Assembly: GCF_014694455.1 (NCBI RefSeq)
Contig: NZ_JAAUWT010000002.1
Span: 248,001-312,000 of the forward strand
Origin: Vibrio sp. S9_S30
Lineage (GTDB): Bacteria > Pseudomonadota > Gammaproteobacteria > Enterobacterales > Vibrionaceae
Length of the DNA stretch: 64,000 nucleotides
Direction: 5' to 3'
The notes under the pieces were generated by a model. It searched no databases. It worked only from the letters and a program-made list of their open reading frames with translations, and had not been told where the DNA came from. Below are positions 10,812 to 21,584 of this stretch, one piece after another. Each line of letters begins with the position of its first letter. The stretch's first letter is position 1. The position numbers and the translations under genes were made by a program.

Positions 10812-11264
10812 TTGACTACTGAAAAGAAAACGATGGACATCACGGAGATTCAAACACTTCTTCCACATCGCTACCCTTTCCTGATGATTGATCGTGTTAC
10901 TGACTACGAAGAAGGTAAATACCTAGTAGGTTTGAAAAATGTGTCAGTGAACGAACCTCAGTTCACCGGTCATTTCCCACAATTACCGGTATTTCCAGGT
11001 GTATTAATTCTTGAGGCAATGGCCCAGGCAACCGGGCTTCTTGCATTTAAAACATTTGGTGCTCCGGCAGAAAACGAGCTGTATTACTTTGCGAGTGTTG
11101 ATGGTGCTAAATTTCGCGCCCCTGTGATACCGGGCGATCAAATGTTGATCGAAGTTGAATTTTTAAAAGAGCGTCGTGGAATTGCGGCGTTCAACGGTAA
11201 AGCAACGGTGGATGGCAAGGTGGTGTGTTCTGCTGAGCTGAAATGTGCTCGTAGAGAGTTTTAA
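10812..11264 (+). CDS. fabZ: 3-hydroxyacyl-ACP dehydratase FabZ
   Basis: FabZ dehydrates (3R)-hydroxyacyl-ACP in fatty-acid elongation and competes with LpxA/LpxD for hydroxymyristoyl-ACP. This hot-dog-fold enzyme shows the catalytic [20 protein letters not shown] region. The start is taken as TTG at 10812 ([10 protein letters not shown]), giving 150 residues like E. coli (151). An AGGAA box lies 7 nt upstream of it, while the ATG at 10806 is only 1 nt from that box. An earlier TTG at 10782 would add unconserved residues. lpxA begins 1 nt after the stop, so the two are coupled. Confidence 0.95.
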   Translation: MTTEKKTMDITEIQTLLPHRYPFLMIDRVTDYEEGKYLVGLKNVSVNEPQFTGHFPQLPVFPGVLILEAMAQATGLLAFKTFGAPAENELYYFASVDGAKFRAPVIPGDQMLIEVEFLKERRGIAAFNGKATVDGKVVCSAELKCARREF

Positions 11265-11265
11265 T

Positions 11266-12054
11266 ATGATTCATGACTCTGCCTCTATTCATCCTAGTGC
11301 AGTTATTGAAGGCAATGTTCGCATTGGCGCTGGTACAACGGTAGGACCATTCACCTATATTTCAGGTGATATCGACATTGGCGACAACAACGAAATCATG
11401 TCTCACGTTGTCATCAAAGGGCCAACAATCATTGGTCATGAAAACCGGATTTTTCCTTATGCAATACTGGGGGAAGAATGTCAGGACAAGAAATACAGCG
11501 GTGAAGATACTCGCCTGATTGTTGGGGATCGCAACGTCATTCGTGAAAGCGTACAAATGCACCGTGGTACGGTGCAAGATAAGGGAGAAACTCGGGTGGG
11601 TAGCGATAACCTATTCTGTGTCAACGCCCATATTGCTCACGATTGCATTGTCGGTGATAACGTTATTCTTGGTAATAATGCGACATTAGCGGGGCACGTA
11701 ACGGTTGAAGACTACGTGATCTTAACGGCACTTTCTCCGGTCCATCAATTCTGCACCTTGGGCGCGCACTGCTTTGTTGGTGGTGGATCCATTGTGGTGC
11801 AAGACGTACCGCCCTTTGTGATGGCGCAAGGTAACCACTGTAAACCTTTTGGTATCAACATCGAAGGTCTTAAACGCCGAGGGTTTGAGAAAAAAGAAAT
11901 CCATGCCATTCGAAGGGCATACAAGTCCTTGTATCGTAATGGTTTGACACTTGAAGAAGCGAAAACAGAGATTGCAAAAGAAGCGAGTGAGTTTGAGTCG
12001 GTACAGCAATTTTTGGATTTCTTAGGAAAATCGCAACGCGGGATTATCCGATAG
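11266..12054 (+). CDS. lpxA: UDP-N-acetylglucosamine O-acyltransferase
   Basis: LpxA transfers R-3-hydroxyacyl from ACP to the 3-OH of UDP-GlcNAc, the first step of lipid A synthesis. The 262-residue protein is a hexapeptide-repeat left-handed beta helix. The catalytic His125 is in [12 protein letters not shown], at the same number as in E. coli, and a helical C-terminal domain follows from about 190. The ATG at 11266 is chosen because it starts the conserved [16 protein letters not shown]; an upstream ATG at 11245 lies inside fabZ. Unlike E. coli, lpxB does not follow directly: a terminator and an inverted-repeat element intervene. Confidence 0.97.
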   Translation: MIHDSASIHPSAVIEGNVRIGAGTTVGPFTYISGDIDIGDNNEIMSHVVIKGPTIIGHENRIFPYAILGEECQDKKYSGEDTRLIVGDRNVIRESVQMHRGTVQDKGETRVGSDNLFCVNAHIAHDCIVGDNVILGNNATLAGHVTVEDYVILTALSPVHQFCTLGAHCFVGGGSIVVQDVPPFVMAQGNHCKPFGINIEGLKRRGFEKKEIHAIRRAYKSLYRNGLTLEEAKTEIAKEASEFESVQQFLDFLGKSQRGIIR

Positions 12055-12094
12055 GGTTGCACTGATTGGCGTTGGTTGAGTTAACCTTTGAAAG

Positions 12095-12119
12095 GATCGC
12101 TGTTTTCGGCGATCTTTTT
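12095..12119 (+). terminator. Terminator between lpxA and lpxB
   Basis: The stem GATCGC / GCGATC with an 8-nt loop is followed by TTTTT. It lies 40 nt after the lpxA stop. Confidence 0.75.
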
Positions 12120-12131
12120 GTATTTTTTACG

Positions 12132-12230
12132 TATGTAACCTGAACTCGGCATATTGGAATGCTTCAATTGAGAATCTGCATGTCTTTTTATGGATCCGCT
12201 CATCTCTTCTCCCGAGTTCAGGTTATGTAA
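12132..12230. mobile_element. MITE-like inverted-repeat element (candidate)
   Basis: Perfect 14-bp inverted repeats TAACCTGAACTCGG (12136-12149) and CCGAGTTCAGGTTA (12212-12225) bracket about 62 nt with no ORF. The same 7-bp word TATGTAA occurs at both edges (12132-12138 and 12224-12230), as a target-site duplication would. It overlaps the arms by a few bases, so the exact ends are uncertain. It could instead be a long-loop RNA hairpin. No other copy was noticed in the window. Confidence 0.45.
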
Positions 12231-12249
12231 TTTTGGCTTTGGGTGAAAT

Positions 12250-13398
12250 ATGACTTCAGATACTGGTCCGCTAAGAATTGGCATCGTTGCTGGTGAATTA
12301 TCTGGTGATACATTAGGCGCTGGTCTTATTGAAGCGGTGAAAAGGAAATATCCTGATGCCGAGTTTGTTGGGATAGGTGGGCCAAAAATGAAGGCGTTGG
12401 GCTGTGATTCTCTGTTTGAAATGGAAGAGTTAGCAGTGATGGGGCTTGTAGAGGTTTTAGGGCGGCTACCTCGACTTTTGAAAGTAAAAGCGGAACTCGT
12501 GAAGTATTTTACGCAAACCCCACCTGATGTGTTTATTGGTATAGATGCCCCCGACTTTAACTTGAGGTTAGAGTTAAGCCTTAAGAAAGTGGGCATTAAA
12601 ACCGTCCACTATGTTAGCCCATCCGTATGGGCTTGGCGTCCAAAGCGCATTTTTAAAATTGATGCCGCAACGGATTTGGTTTTGGCTTTTCTGCCGTTCG
12701 AGAAAGCGTTTTACGACAAATACAACGTCGCCTGCGAATTTGTAGGGCATACGCTTGCTGACTCGATCCCCCTTCAGCCTGACAAAAAAGAGGCTAGGGA
12801 GTATCTTAATCTCGAACAGGGTAAAACGTGGTTAGCGGTACTGCCTGGTAGCCGCAGCGGGGAAGTAGGGTTGATCGCGCAGCCGTTTATCGAAACGTGT
12901 AAACGCCTTAACCAAAAGCATCCCAATGTGGGGTTTGTTGTCGCTGCTGTAAATTCGAAGCGAAAAGAGCAATTTGAGCAGATATGGAAAGCAACTGCTC
13001 CTGATCTCAATTTTGTTATCGTAAAAGATACAGCTCGGAATGTGATTACTGCTTCCGATGCGGTGTTGCTCGCTTCGGGTACGGTAAGTTTGGAATGCAT
13101 GTTACTGAAACGCCCGATGGTTGTGGGTTATAAAGTGAATCGATTGACGGGTTGGATAGTCAAGAAACTGGCCATCACGGAATTTATTTCTCTACCGAAT
13201 ATTTTGGCGGGTAAAGAACTGGTGAAAGAGTTCATTCTTGATGAGTGTCACCCAGACTTTTTATACCCTGAAGTTGAACAAATATTATTTGGAAACAACC
13301 AGGCGTTAATCGACGAATTTACCGAGATGCACCAATGGATTAAAAAAGGTGCCGATCAACAAGCCGCTACTGCTGTTCTTAATTTAATTGGGAAATAA
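12250..13398 (+). CDS. lpxB: Lipid A disaccharide synthase
   Basis: LpxB is a peripheral inner-membrane GT19 glycosyltransferase. It joins 2,3-diacyl-glucosamine-1-phosphate (lipid X) to UDP-2,3-diacylglucosamine. The N-terminal [17 protein letters not shown], the SVWAWRP motif near residue 122 and the C-terminal [19 protein letters not shown] nucleotide-binding segment are conserved. Its 382 residues equal the E. coli length. It begins a group with rnhB (2-nt gap) and dnaE downstream. Because of the upstream terminator it probably has its own promoter within or after the inverted-repeat element. Confidence 0.97.
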   Translation: MTSDTGPLRIGIVAGELSGDTLGAGLIEAVKRKYPDAEFVGIGGPKMKALGCDSLFEMEELAVMGLVEVLGRLPRLLKVKAELVKYFTQTPPDVFIGIDAPDFNLRLELSLKKVGIKTVHYVSPSVWAWRPKRIFKIDAATDLVLAFLPFEKAFYDKYNVACEFVGHTLADSIPLQPDKKEAREYLNLEQGKTWLAVLPGSRSGEVGLIAQPFIETCKRLNQKHPNVGFVVAAVNSKRKEQFEQIWKATAPDLNFVIVKDTARNVITASDAVLLASGTVSLECMLLKRPMVVGYKVNRLTGWIVKKLAITEFISLPNILAGKELVKEFILDECHPDFLYPEVEQILFGNNQALIDEFTEMHQWIKKGADQQAATAVLNLIGK

Positions 13399-13400
13399 TC

Positions 13401-14021
13401 ATGCCTAAGAAAGCCACTTCAGATTTTCCTCCATTTGAATACCCTTCAGGTTATCGGATTTTTGCGGGCGTAGACGAAGTTGGTCGAGGTCCATTGGTTG
13501 GAGATGTTGTGACCGCTGCCGTTATTTTAGACCCAAACAACCCTATTGAAGGGCTGACGGATTCGAAAAAGTTGTCTGAAAAAAAACGCCTAGCGCTTTT
13601 CCCTGAAATCAAAGAAAAGGCTTTGGCTTGGGCGGTAGGTCGATGCTCACCAGAAGAAATCGATGAGCTTAATATTTTGCAAGCCACCATGGTTGCGATG
13701 CAGCGTGCTATTGTTGGGCTTGAACTGCAACCTGACTTCGTTCTTATTGATGGAAATCGTCTCCCTGAACTGTCGATGGATGCTTTAGCTGTCGTAAAAG
13801 GGGATTTAAGAGTGGCGGAAATCAGTGCCGCTTCTATTATTGCGAAGGTAGTCCGCGATGCTGAAATGGAGGCGTTAGACAAACTGCATCCAGAATTTGG
13901 TTTTGCGAATCACAAAGGGTATCCAACAAAAGCGCACTTTGAAGCCATCGAAAAACACGGTGTGATAGCGGAGCACAGAAAGAGCTTTAAGCCTGTAAAA
14001 CGCGCACTTGGGATCGAATAG
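13401..14021 (+). CDS. rnhB: Ribonuclease HII
   Basis: RNase HII removes ribonucleotides embedded in DNA and degrades RNA-DNA hybrids. The motif [15 protein letters not shown] contains catalytic Asp25 and Glu26. [12 protein letters not shown] follows, and [15 protein letters not shown] carries further active-site residues. The 206-residue length fits the family. It starts 2 nt after lpxB, as in E. coli (lpxB-rnhB-dnaE). Confidence 0.97.
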   Translation: MPKKATSDFPPFEYPSGYRIFAGVDEVGRGPLVGDVVTAAVILDPNNPIEGLTDSKKLSEKKRLALFPEIKEKALAWAVGRCSPEEIDELNILQATMVAMQRAIVGLELQPDFVLIDGNRLPELSMDALAVVKGDLRVAEISAASIIAKVVRDAEMEALDKLHPEFGFANHKGYPTKAHFEAIEKHGVIAEHRKSFKPVKRALGIE

Positions 14022-14109
14022 CTTCTCTTGTCTTTGGTTTCAAGTATCATAGAACGTCATTAGGTCGAGAGACCCTATAAGAACTAACCACACTTTCAGG
14101 ATCAATTTG

Positions 14110-17100
14110 ATGTCTGACCCGAAATTTATACACCTACGTATTCACAGCGACTTCTCCATGGTCGATGGTCTTTCAAAAGTGCCACACATTGTCAAAAAAG
14201 TGGCTGAATACGGGATGCCAGCGATGGCGCTGACAGATTTTACTAACCTTTGCGGTTTAGTGAAGTTTTATAATGCGGCACATAGTCATGGCATAAAGCC
14301 TATCATCGGGGCAGATTTTACAATGCAGTCGGATGAGTTTGGTGATGAACTCACAAAGATGACGGTATTGGCAACAGATAACGTTGGGTATAAAAATCTA
14401 ACTTTGTTGATTTCCGATGCCTACCAACGTGGTCACATTCAGCATCAACCTGTTATCGCCAAAGAATGGCTGGCCAAATACAGTGAAGGTCTTATTGTAT
14501 TATCGGGGGGGCGCGTTGGTGAAATTGGTCGAGCTTTACTGAAAGGCAACGCGGCTCTTGCATCTGAATGTGTTGAGTTTTATCAAACTCATTTTCCGGA
14601 TCGTTTCTATCTCGAACTCACCCGTACAGGTCGACCTGACGAAGAAAGCTATCTGCATTTTGCTTTAGAACTTGCTGAGCAAGCGGATCTGCCTGTTGTT
14701 GCGACCAACGAGGTGGTATTCATTGCTGAAGAGCAGTTCGATGCGCACGAAATTCGCGTCGCTATTCACGATGGTTTTACGCTTGAAGATCCTCGAAGAC
14801 CCAAAAACTACAGCCCACAGCAGTACCTTCGTAGTGAAGCGGAAATGTGCGAGTTGTTTTCAGACATACCTGAAGCGTTAGAAAACAGTGTTGAAATAGC
14901 CAAACGTTGTAATGTTACCGTGCGTCTAGGGGAATACTTTTTGCCCAATTTCCCTACTGAAGGCATGGCGATCGAAGATTTTCTCGTTAAAAAATCGCAA
15001 GAAGGCTTAGAGCGGAGACTGGCCTTTCTCTTCCCCAATGAAGAGGAGCGCTTAAAACGTCGACCAGAATACGACGAACGCTTGGAGGTTGAACTCGACG
15101 TTATTAACAAAATGGGCTTCCCAGGGTATTTCCTTATCGTTATGGAGTTCATCCAATGGTCGAAAGACAATGATGTCCCCGTTGGACCAGGACGAGGCTC
15201 TGGTGCAGGCTCGTTAGTTGCTTACGCCCTCGATATTACCGATCTTGATCCATTGGAATACGATTTGCTATTCGAGCGTTTCCTTAACCCAGAACGTGTA
15301 TCCATGCCCGATTTCGATATTGATTTCTGCATGGATAAGCGAGACCAAGTCATTGATCATGTTGCGGAAATGTACGGTCGTGATGCAGTATCACAGATCA
15401 TTACGTTTGGTACCATGGCAGCGAAAGCGGTGATTCGAGATGTGGGGCGTGTGCTTGGTCATCCATATGGGTTTGTTGACCGTATATCAAAACTGGTTCC
15501 GCCCGATCCTGGGATGACGTTAGAGAAAGCGTTTGTTGCAGAGCCCCAACTTCCCGAAATTTATGAAGCCGATGAAGAAGTCAAAGAACTCATCGACATG
15601 TGCCGTATTTTAGAAGGTTGTACTCGAAATGCGGGTAAGCATGCTGGTGGTGTGGTGATTTCACCGACGACCATTACCGATTTTGCGCCTATCTACTGTG
15701 ATGCAGAGGGCAACTTCCCAGTCACTCAGTTTGACAAGAACGACGTAGAAACAGCCGGTCTGGTTAAATTTGACTTCTTGGGGCTGAGAACGCTCACCAT
15801 CATTGATTGGGCGCTGGGCTTAATCAATCCAAGGTTGGAACGTGAAGGCAAAGAGAAAGTTCGGATAGAATCGATACCGTTGGATGATCAACCTTCATTC
15901 AAACTGCTTCAAAACTCTGAAACGACCGCGGTTTTCCAGCTTGAATCTCGTGGTATGAAAGATTTGATCAAGCGACTCCAGCCAGACTGCTTTGAAGACA
16001 TTATCGCACTAGTTGCTTTGTTCCGCCCAGGGCCACTTCAATCGGGCATGGTTGATAACTTCATCGATCGTAAACATGGGCGTGAAGCCATCTCTTACCC
16101 TGATGAAACCTGGCAGCACGAAACGTTGAAAGAGACGCTGGAACCGACTTACGGCATCATTCTGTATCAAGAGCAGGTCATGCAGATTGCCCAGATTTTA
16201 GCGGGTTACACGCTGGGTGGTGCCGACATGCTTCGTCGAGCAATGGGTAAGAAAAAACCAGAAGAAATGGCAAAACAGCGTGCTATTTTCGAAGAAGGCG
16301 CCATAAAAAATGGCGTCGATGGCGAACTGGCCATGAAGATCTTTGATTTGGTAGAGAAATTCGCAGGCTACGGCTTCAACAAATCGCACTCGGCTGCTTA
16401 TGCATTGGTTTCTTACCAGACGCTTTGGTTGAAAAAACACTATCCTGCGGAATTCATGGCCGCAGTAATGACTGCCGATATGGATAACACGGAAAAAGTG
16501 GTCGGTTTGGTCGATGAATGTTTAAGGATGAAGCTGACGCTATTACCGCCGGATATCAATTCGGGTCTCTATCGGTTCAATGTCGATGAAACGGGTGCCA
16601 TTGTTTATGGTATTGGTGCCATCAAAGGTGTGGGTGAAGGCCCGATTGAAAATATCATTGAAGCGCGTGAAAAAGGGGGGTACTTCAAAGATCTTTTCGA
16701 TTTTTGTGCTCGAATCGACCTTAAAAAAGTCAATAAACGTGTTATTGAAAAGCTAATATATGCAGGGGCATTAGATAGACTCGGTCCTCATAGAGCGGCC
16801 ATGATGGCATCACTTGATGATGCTGTGAAAGCCGCAAGTCAGCATCATCAAGCGGAATCGTTTGGTCAGGTGGATATGTTTGGTGTTCTAACGGATGCAC
16901 CGGAAGATGTTGAAACAAAATACACTCAAGTCCCACCATGGCCAGAAAAAGTATGGTTAGAGGGGGAGCGTGAAACCTTAGGGCTTTATTTGACCGGACA
17001 CCCAATTAACGCCTATTTGAAGGAACTCGGTAAGTACACCAGTTGTCGACTAAAAGATGCACAGCCGACTCGTCGCGATCAATCGGTGACCATTTCAGGG

Positions 17101-17589
17101 TTGGTGATTGCAGCGAGAGTGATGACAACCAAACGTGGTACGCGCATCGGTCTTATGACACTGGATGATCGTTCCGGGCGCATGGAAGTGATGTTGTTCT
17201 CAGATACGCTCGAAAGATATGCAGAACTGCTTGAAAAAGATAAAATTTTGGTCGTTTCCGGACAGGTCAGCTTTGATGACTTTAACGGTGGGCTTAAAAT
17301 GTCCGCGCGCGAGGTTATGGATCTCGGGAATGCGCGTGAAAAATACGCTCGTAGTTTGTCCGTTTCTATACAAGAGCAACAAATTGATGAACATTTCTTT
17401 GAACGCTTCAACCTAATATTGGAGCCGCACCGAGCGGGAACAGTGCCAGTTAATGTATATTATCAGCGCAGCGATGCGCGAGCACGTTTAGCACTGGGCG
17501 TGGAGTGGCGAGTAACGCCAACCGATACATTACTAGACGATTTAAAGGAGCTGCTTGGTCAAAACCAGGTAGAACTCGAATTTAACTAA
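14110..17589 (+). CDS. dnaE: DNA polymerase III alpha subunit
   Basis: This is the replicative polymerase of the holoenzyme. The 1159-residue protein has an N-terminal PHP domain ([17 protein letters not shown]). The palm carries [16 protein letters not shown], with the catalytic aspartates at 401 and 403 as in E. coli, plus [26 protein letters not shown] and the [19 protein letters not shown] segment lie in the polymerase core. A helix-hairpin-helix, an OB fold (about 1000-1080) and a tau-binding tail complete it. A TTG codon immediately before the ATG is in frame but is not needed. Confidence 0.98.
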   Translation: MSDPKFIHLRIHSDFSMVDGLSKVPHIVKKVAEYGMPAMALTDFTNLCGLVKFYNAAHSHGIKPIIGADFTMQSDEFGDELTKMTVLATDNVGYKNLTLLISDAYQRGHIQHQPVIAKEWLAKYSEGLIVLSGGRVGEIGRALLKGNAALASECVEFYQTHFPDRFYLELTRTGRPDEESYLHFALELAEQADLPVVATNEVVFIAEEQFDAHEIRVAIHDGFTLEDPRRPKNYSPQQYLRSEAEMCELFSDIPEALENSVEIAKRCNVTVRLGEYFLPNFPTEGMAIEDFLVKKSQEGLERRLAFLFPNEEERLKRRPEYDERLEVELDVINKMGFPGYFLIVMEFIQWSKDNDVPVGPGRGSGAGSLVAYALDITDLDPLEYDLLFERFLNPERVSMPDFDIDFCMDKRDQVIDHVAEMYGRDAVSQIITFGTMAAKAVIRDVGRVLGHPYGFVDRISKLVPPDPGMTLEKAFVAEPQLPEIYEADEEVKELIDMCRILEGCTRNAGKHAGGVVISPTTITDFAPIYCDAEGNFPVTQFDKNDVETAGLVKFDFLGLRTLTIIDWALGLINPRLEREGKEKVRIESIPLDDQPSFKLLQNSETTAVFQLESRGMKDLIKRLQPDCFEDIIALVALFRPGPLQSGMVDNFIDRKHGREAISYPDETWQHETLKETLEPTYGIILYQEQVMQIAQILAGYTLGGADMLRRAMGKKKPEEMAKQRAIFEEGAIKNGVDGELAMKIFDLVEKFAGYGFNKSHSAAYALVSYQTLWLKKHYPAEFMAAVMTADMDNTEKVVGLVDECLRMKLTLLPPDINSGLYRFNVDETGAIVYGIGAIKGVGEGPIENIIEAREKGGYFKDLFDFCARIDLKKVNKRVIEKLIYAGALDRLGPHRAAMMASLDDAVKAASQHHQAESFGQVDMFGVLTDAPEDVETKYTQVPPWPEKVWLEGERETLGLYLTGHPINAYLKELGKYTSCRLKDAQPTRRDQSVTISGLVIAARVMTTKRGTRIGLMTLDDRSGRMEVMLFSDTLERYAELLEKDKILVVSGQVSFDDFNGGLKMSAREVMDLGNAREKYARSLSVSIQEQQIDEHFFERFNLILEPHRAGTVPVNVYYQRSDARARLALGVEWRVTPTDTLLDDLKELLGQNQVELEFN

Positions 17590-17633
17590 TTCAGCTGCGA
17601 AATGGTGCGCAGTTGACCAATAAGGATTCATAG

Positions 17634-18593
17634 ATGAGCCTAAACTTTCTTGAATTTGAAAAGCCTATCGCTGAACTGGAAGCAAAAATTGAAGCATTAC
17701 GTGACGTATCTCGTCATGGCGGGGATGCATCGGTTGATCTAGATAAAGAAATCAAACAACTAGAAGACAAAAGTTTAGAACTGAAAAAGAAAATCTTCAG
17801 CGATCTAGGTGCGTGGCAGGTAGCTCAGCTAGCTCGTCACCCTCAGCGCCCTTACACATTAGATTATGTGGAGAACGTATTTACAGAATTCGATGAGCTT
17901 GCGGGTGACCGCACTTACGCAGACGATAAAGCCATCGTTGGGGGTATCGCTCGTTTAGAGGGGCGTCCAGTGATGATCATTGGTCATCAGAAAGGGCGTG
18001 AGACAAAAGAAAAAGTGATCCGTAACTTCGGTATGCCAAAGCCTGAAGGTTATCGTAAGGCGCTTCGCCTGATGGAAACAGCTGAGCGCTTCAAAATGCC
18101 AATCATCACGTTCATTGATACCGCTGGCGCTTACCCAGGTGTCGGTGCAGAAGAGCGTGGGCAATCTGAAGCGATCGCGAAAAACCTAAAAGTGATGTCT
18201 GGTCTTAAAGTACCCATTATTTGTAATGTAGTTGGTGAAGGTGGTTCTGGTGGTGCACTGGCAATTGGTGTTGGTGACTACGTTAATATGCTTCAATATT
18301 CGACGTATTCCGTTATCTCTCCAGAAGGTTGTGCATCCATCTTGTGGCGCGACTCAGATAAAGCCCCTCAAGCAGCGGAAGCAATGGGGCTGGTTGCTCC
18401 TCGACTTAAAGAGCTGAAATTGATTGATGAGATCATTGAAGAGCCTTTAGGCGGTGCGCATCGTGACAAGTTGCAAATGGCTGAAAACATGAAGGCGATG
18501 CTTGTTAAGCAACTTGAAGAGCTTGATCACCTTGATGAAGAAACCTTGCTTGAGCGTCGTTTCCAACGTTTGATGAGTTATGGTTACTGCTAA
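17634..18593 (+). CDS. accA: Acetyl-CoA carboxylase carboxyltransferase subunit alpha
   Basis: AccA, with AccD, transfers the carboxyl group from biotin to acetyl-CoA, making malonyl-CoA for fatty-acid synthesis. The 319-residue protein has the crotonase-like fold; [18 protein letters not shown] and [15 protein letters not shown] are the conserved CoA and oxyanion regions. AAGGATT lies upstream of the ATG. The last codons and stop are copied once directly downstream (20-bp period), giving a tandem duplication of the gene end. A terminator follows. Confidence 0.97.
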   Translation: MSLNFLEFEKPIAELEAKIEALRDVSRHGGDASVDLDKEIKQLEDKSLELKKKIFSDLGAWQVAQLARHPQRPYTLDYVENVFTEFDELAGDRTYADDKAIVGGIARLEGRPVMIIGHQKGRETKEKVIRNFGMPKPEGYRKALRLMETAERFKMPIITFIDTAGAYPGVGAEERGQSEAIAKNLKVMSGLKVPIICNVVGEGGSGGALAIGVGDYVNMLQYSTYSVISPEGCASILWRDSDKAPQAAEAMGLVAPRLKELKLIDEIIEEPLGGAHRDKLQMAENMKAMLVKQLEELDHLDEETLLERRFQRLMSYGYC

Positions 18594-18618
18594 TAAGCTA
18601 AGGTTACTGCTAGTAAGC
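18582..18618 (+). repeat. Tandem duplication of the accA 3' end
   Basis: GGTTACTGCTAATAAGC (18582-18598) recurs as GGTTACTGCTAGTAAGC (18602-18618), with one mismatch in 17 and a 20-bp period. The first copy encodes the last three residues and stop of accA; the second lies outside the gene. Confidence 0.8.
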
Positions 18619-18633
18619 AGATTAAGGTAGAAT

Positions 18634-18659
18634 AAAGCGAGCATCAGGCTCGCTTTTTT
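18634..18659 (+). terminator. Terminator after accA
   Basis: A 9-bp stem AAAGCGAGC / GCTCGCTTT with a 5-nt loop and six T's ends only 12 nt before the tilS start, so tilS may be read mainly by read-through or from a promoter within accA. Confidence 0.85.
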
Positions 18660-18671
18660 ATTGGAACAAAC

Positions 18672-20009
18672 GTGTTGCAAAATACATTTAATCAGAAAAT
18701 ACTGAAACATATTTCTCCTGAGACGACGATTGTTCTTGCCTTTAGTGGTGGGGTGGATTCACGCGTATTGCTGCACTTACTTAGCCAGATGGCTAAGTCT
18801 CACCCTATCAAAACCAAAGCCGTTCATATTCATCATGGCTTGAGTCGCAATGCCGATATTTGGCAAAAAAACTGTCAGACTTGGTGTGAACAAGCCGACG
18901 TTCCTTTTTTCTCTGAAAAAGTCGTGTTAGACATTGGAACGGGTAGGAGCCTTGAAGAGCTCGCTCGCGAAGCAAGATATAACGTTCTTGGTCAACATAT
19001 TGGCAATAACGATGTGCTGTTAACTGGTCAGCATATGAGCGATCAAACAGAAACATTTTTACTGGCATTAAAACGAGGAAGTGGTCCCAAAGGGTTATCC
19101 GGCATGCCCACTATTGCTTCATTTGGAGAGGGAGAAATTTTGCGTCCTCTGCTGGACGTTTCTCGACATGATATTGAACAATATGCTCTTAACCATAAGC
19201 TGAATTGGAATCATGACGAAAGTAACGATGATACTCAGTTTGATCGCAACTTTCTGCGCCATCAAGTTGTCCCTGAACTGTCTAGGCGTTGGCCAGGATT
19301 TGAAAAATCTGTTCAGCGAAGTGCCCAATTGTGTGCTGAACAACAACATCTCCTAGAAGAGCTACTTAGTCAGAGCCTATCTGATGCTTTGTTTAACGAT
19401 GGTAGCTTAAGCATTTCTATGCTTGAGGAGCACAGTGAATTAGCCAGAGCGCAACTGATCCGAATGTGGCTTGCGTCGTCTGGGAGTAAAATGCCTTCTA
19501 GAAAGCAGTTACAAGTCATCTGGCAAGATGTGGCGTGCAGCCAACAAGATGCCAATCCAAGTTTCTCTTTACCATCAGGAGAGATACGTCGATATGATAA
19601 TCGCCTTTATCTAGCACCTTCCGAGCACGATCTTTCAGATTGGCGTGAAGAACTGAGCGTAGGGAAAACATTGCACCTTCCCTATGACCTTGGTGAATTA
19701 ACACTGAATATTGGCGGTCAAAATACCTCGCTGGGTAAAACCGCTTCAGGATCCCCGCTATTATTGCGCCAACCGCTCCCATCAGAAAAAGTGATGGTAC
19801 ATTTCTGTCCCCAAGGGCTCAGCGCCAAACCCGCAGGCAGAAAAGGCAGCCGAAAACTCAAAAAGTTATTTCAGGAATATGGTGTGCCAAGTTGGAAGCG
19901 CAGGCAAATGCCAATAGTCATGTACGATGATAAAGTTGCTGCGATAGCCAATCTATTTGTTACACAAGAGTATAAAGCTTTGGATTGTGAGCTTGTTTGG
20001 AGCCGTTAA
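18672..20009 (+). CDS. tilS: tRNA(Ile)-lysidine synthetase
   Basis: TilS attaches lysine to C34 of tRNA-Ile(CAU), changing its codon from AUG to AUA and its charging from Met to Ile; it is essential. The ATP-pyrophosphatase loop SGGVDS is at residues 25-30. HHGLSRNAD and TGQHMSDQTETFLLALKRG follow, and the C-terminal domains include GSRKLKKLFQEYGVPSWKR for tRNA binding. At 445 residues it is of normal length. The start is GTG (MLQNTFNQKILK). It follows accA, as in many vibrios, without the ldcC insertion seen in E. coli. Confidence 0.96.
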   Translation: MLQNTFNQKILKHISPETTIVLAFSGGVDSRVLLHLLSQMAKSHPIKTKAVHIHHGLSRNADIWQKNCQTWCEQADVPFFSEKVVLDIGTGRSLEELAREARYNVLGQHIGNNDVLLTGQHMSDQTETFLLALKRGSGPKGLSGMPTIASFGEGEILRPLLDVSRHDIEQYALNHKLNWNHDESNDDTQFDRNFLRHQVVPELSRRWPGFEKSVQRSAQLCAEQQHLLEELLSQSLSDALFNDGSLSISMLEEHSELARAQLIRMWLASSGSKMPSRKQLQVIWQDVACSQQDANPSFSLPSGEIRRYDNRLYLAPSEHDLSDWREELSVGKTLHLPYDLGELTLNIGGQNTSLGKTASGSPLLLRQPLPSEKVMVHFCPQGLSAKPAGRKGSRKLKKLFQEYGVPSWKRRQMPIVMYDDKVAAIANLFVTQEYKALDCELVWSR

Positions 20010-20066
20010 TCCAAAAATATGCCACAATTAATGGGAACTATAACCCTAATAAATATAGGTGAAGCA

Positions 20067-20381
20067 ATGAGAAATGTAACAATAGGATGTGCAATGGTCC
20101 TTATGATGGTGTTCAGTGGAGTCAGTGTTGCAGGCGATGCGAATGCTGGGAAAGCCAAAGCGGCAGTGTGTGCTGCTTGTCATGGTGCGGGTGGTATTGC
20201 CGCGATTGATGGTTATCCGAATTTGAAAGGTCAAAATGAGAAATATTTAGTCAGTGCACTTAAAGCGTACAAGGCGAATCAGCGCACCGGCGGCTTGGCA
20301 GCGGTTATGTCGGCACAAGCTATGGCACTCAGTGATGAGGATATTGATAATTTGGCTGCTTACTATTCGAGCCTAAAATGA
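20067..20381 (+). CDS. Small periplasmic cytochrome c (c553-like)
   Basis: This is a 104-residue precursor with a signal peptide (about 1-22, ending SVAG) and a single class I haem site CAACH (Cys35, Cys38, His39). A distal methionine in [15 protein letters not shown] could be the axial ligand, and the C-terminal [11 protein letters not shown] helix is typical of c5/c553 proteins. It probably carries electrons in the periplasm; the partner is not evident from the neighbours. The ATG at 20067 has AGGTGAAG upstream; a frame-extending ATG at 20019 would precede the signal peptide with unrelated residues. Confidence 0.88.
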   Translation: MRNVTIGCAMVLMMVFSGVSVAGDANAGKAKAAVCAACHGAGGIAAIDGYPNLKGQNEKYLVSALKAYKANQRTGGLAAVMSAQAMALSDEDIDNLAAYYSSLK

Positions 20382-20406
20382 AATTTGAGCACAATAGTGT
20401 GATCTT

Positions 20407-20446
20407 ATACCCAGTACTGACTTCAATACTGGGTATTTTATTTTTA
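20407..20446. terminator. Terminator after cytochrome c gene
   Basis: A perfect 10-bp stem ATACCCAGTA / TACTGGGTAT with a 10-nt loop is followed by a T-rich run. The remaining bases up to 20614 show no further gene. Confidence 0.8.
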
Positions 20447-20614
20447 TTAATAGAAGACAAGGTATAAATAAATTAAGGCAATGGAAAGTCGTTATATTCA
20501 TTCTTTCTATTGTAACGAGCTCATTTCGAACTAGACTAAAATGAGATGGTATCAAACTATATGGACGTGAAGGTTACTATCAAAAGACAATAACGGACAA
20601 CAAGGAGTGTTGCC

Positions 20615-20989
20615 ATGAACGTGAATTCGTCAGGGAAAAAGCGCATTTCGACAGAACGCATCGTAGCGCTGATTCTTATTGGTTATTTAGCTTTTCATTC
20701 ACCTATTCTAACTCAAGCTCTTTCTCAAACTGTACTCAAGCTTATTCCGGCGACCATAATGGCATTAACCTATATTAGTGGATTGCTTGCCGTTGCAGGG
20801 CTTTGGCGTCAAAGAACTTGGGGCTACTTACCGGTTCTCTTTTTTATTCCTTCGCTAACTTTGTTTTCTGGTGTGCTGTCATTTGATGGCAGTGGATTAC
20901 TATTCCAAGACTTTATTCTCATGCTTGCAAACATAGGCTTATTCCTATTTGCTGCTTGGGGGTTGATGCAGAAGATGGATGCGGCTTAG
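20615..20989 (+). CDS. Small integral membrane protein, unknown function
   Basis: I do not recognise this 124-residue protein. It has a short basic N-terminus (GKKRISTER) and about four hydrophobic segments, near residues 17-37, 41-65, 70-90 and 95-118, with WRQRTWGYLPVLFF between the second and third. It ends in QKMDAA. AAGGAGTG upstream of the ATG is a good ribosome-binding site, so it is likely expressed. It stands alone between the cytochrome c gene and glnB; a DoxX-like or transporter-accessory role cannot be judged. Confidence 0.75.
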   Translation: MNVNSSGKKRISTERIVALILIGYLAFHSPILTQALSQTVLKLIPATIMALTYISGLLAVAGLWRQRTWGYLPVLFFIPSLTLFSGVLSFDGSGLLFQDFILMLANIGLFLFAAWGLMQKMDAA

Positions 20990-21044
20990 GACCACATTCT
21001 GAATAACTGACCATTAGCGCTGGCGGCAGAACGTAGCATCTTGA

Positions 21045-21431
<387 letters not shown>

Positions 21432-21456
21432 ACCAAAAACAAAACCAGAATTAAAG

Positions 21457-21480
21457 AAATGGAGCTTAGGCTCCATTTTT
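21457..21480 (+). terminator. Terminator after glnB
   Basis: The stem AATGGAGC / GCTCCATT with a 4-nt loop is followed by T's, 26 nt past the glnB stop. Confidence 0.85.
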
Positions 21481-21584
21481 GTTGCGGGGATCAGTGAGGC
21501 GTGATATCAAAGATTTTCCTAGGTATATCGTCCAAATAATTTTTTAGGGACTCGATTCCGTCGCTATGGGCTTTAGGAGAAGAT

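Noticed and set aside
17079..17411. Minus-strand ORFs inside dnaE
   Set aside because: Antisense shadows of conserved coding sequence; no ribosome-binding site and no recognisable domains.
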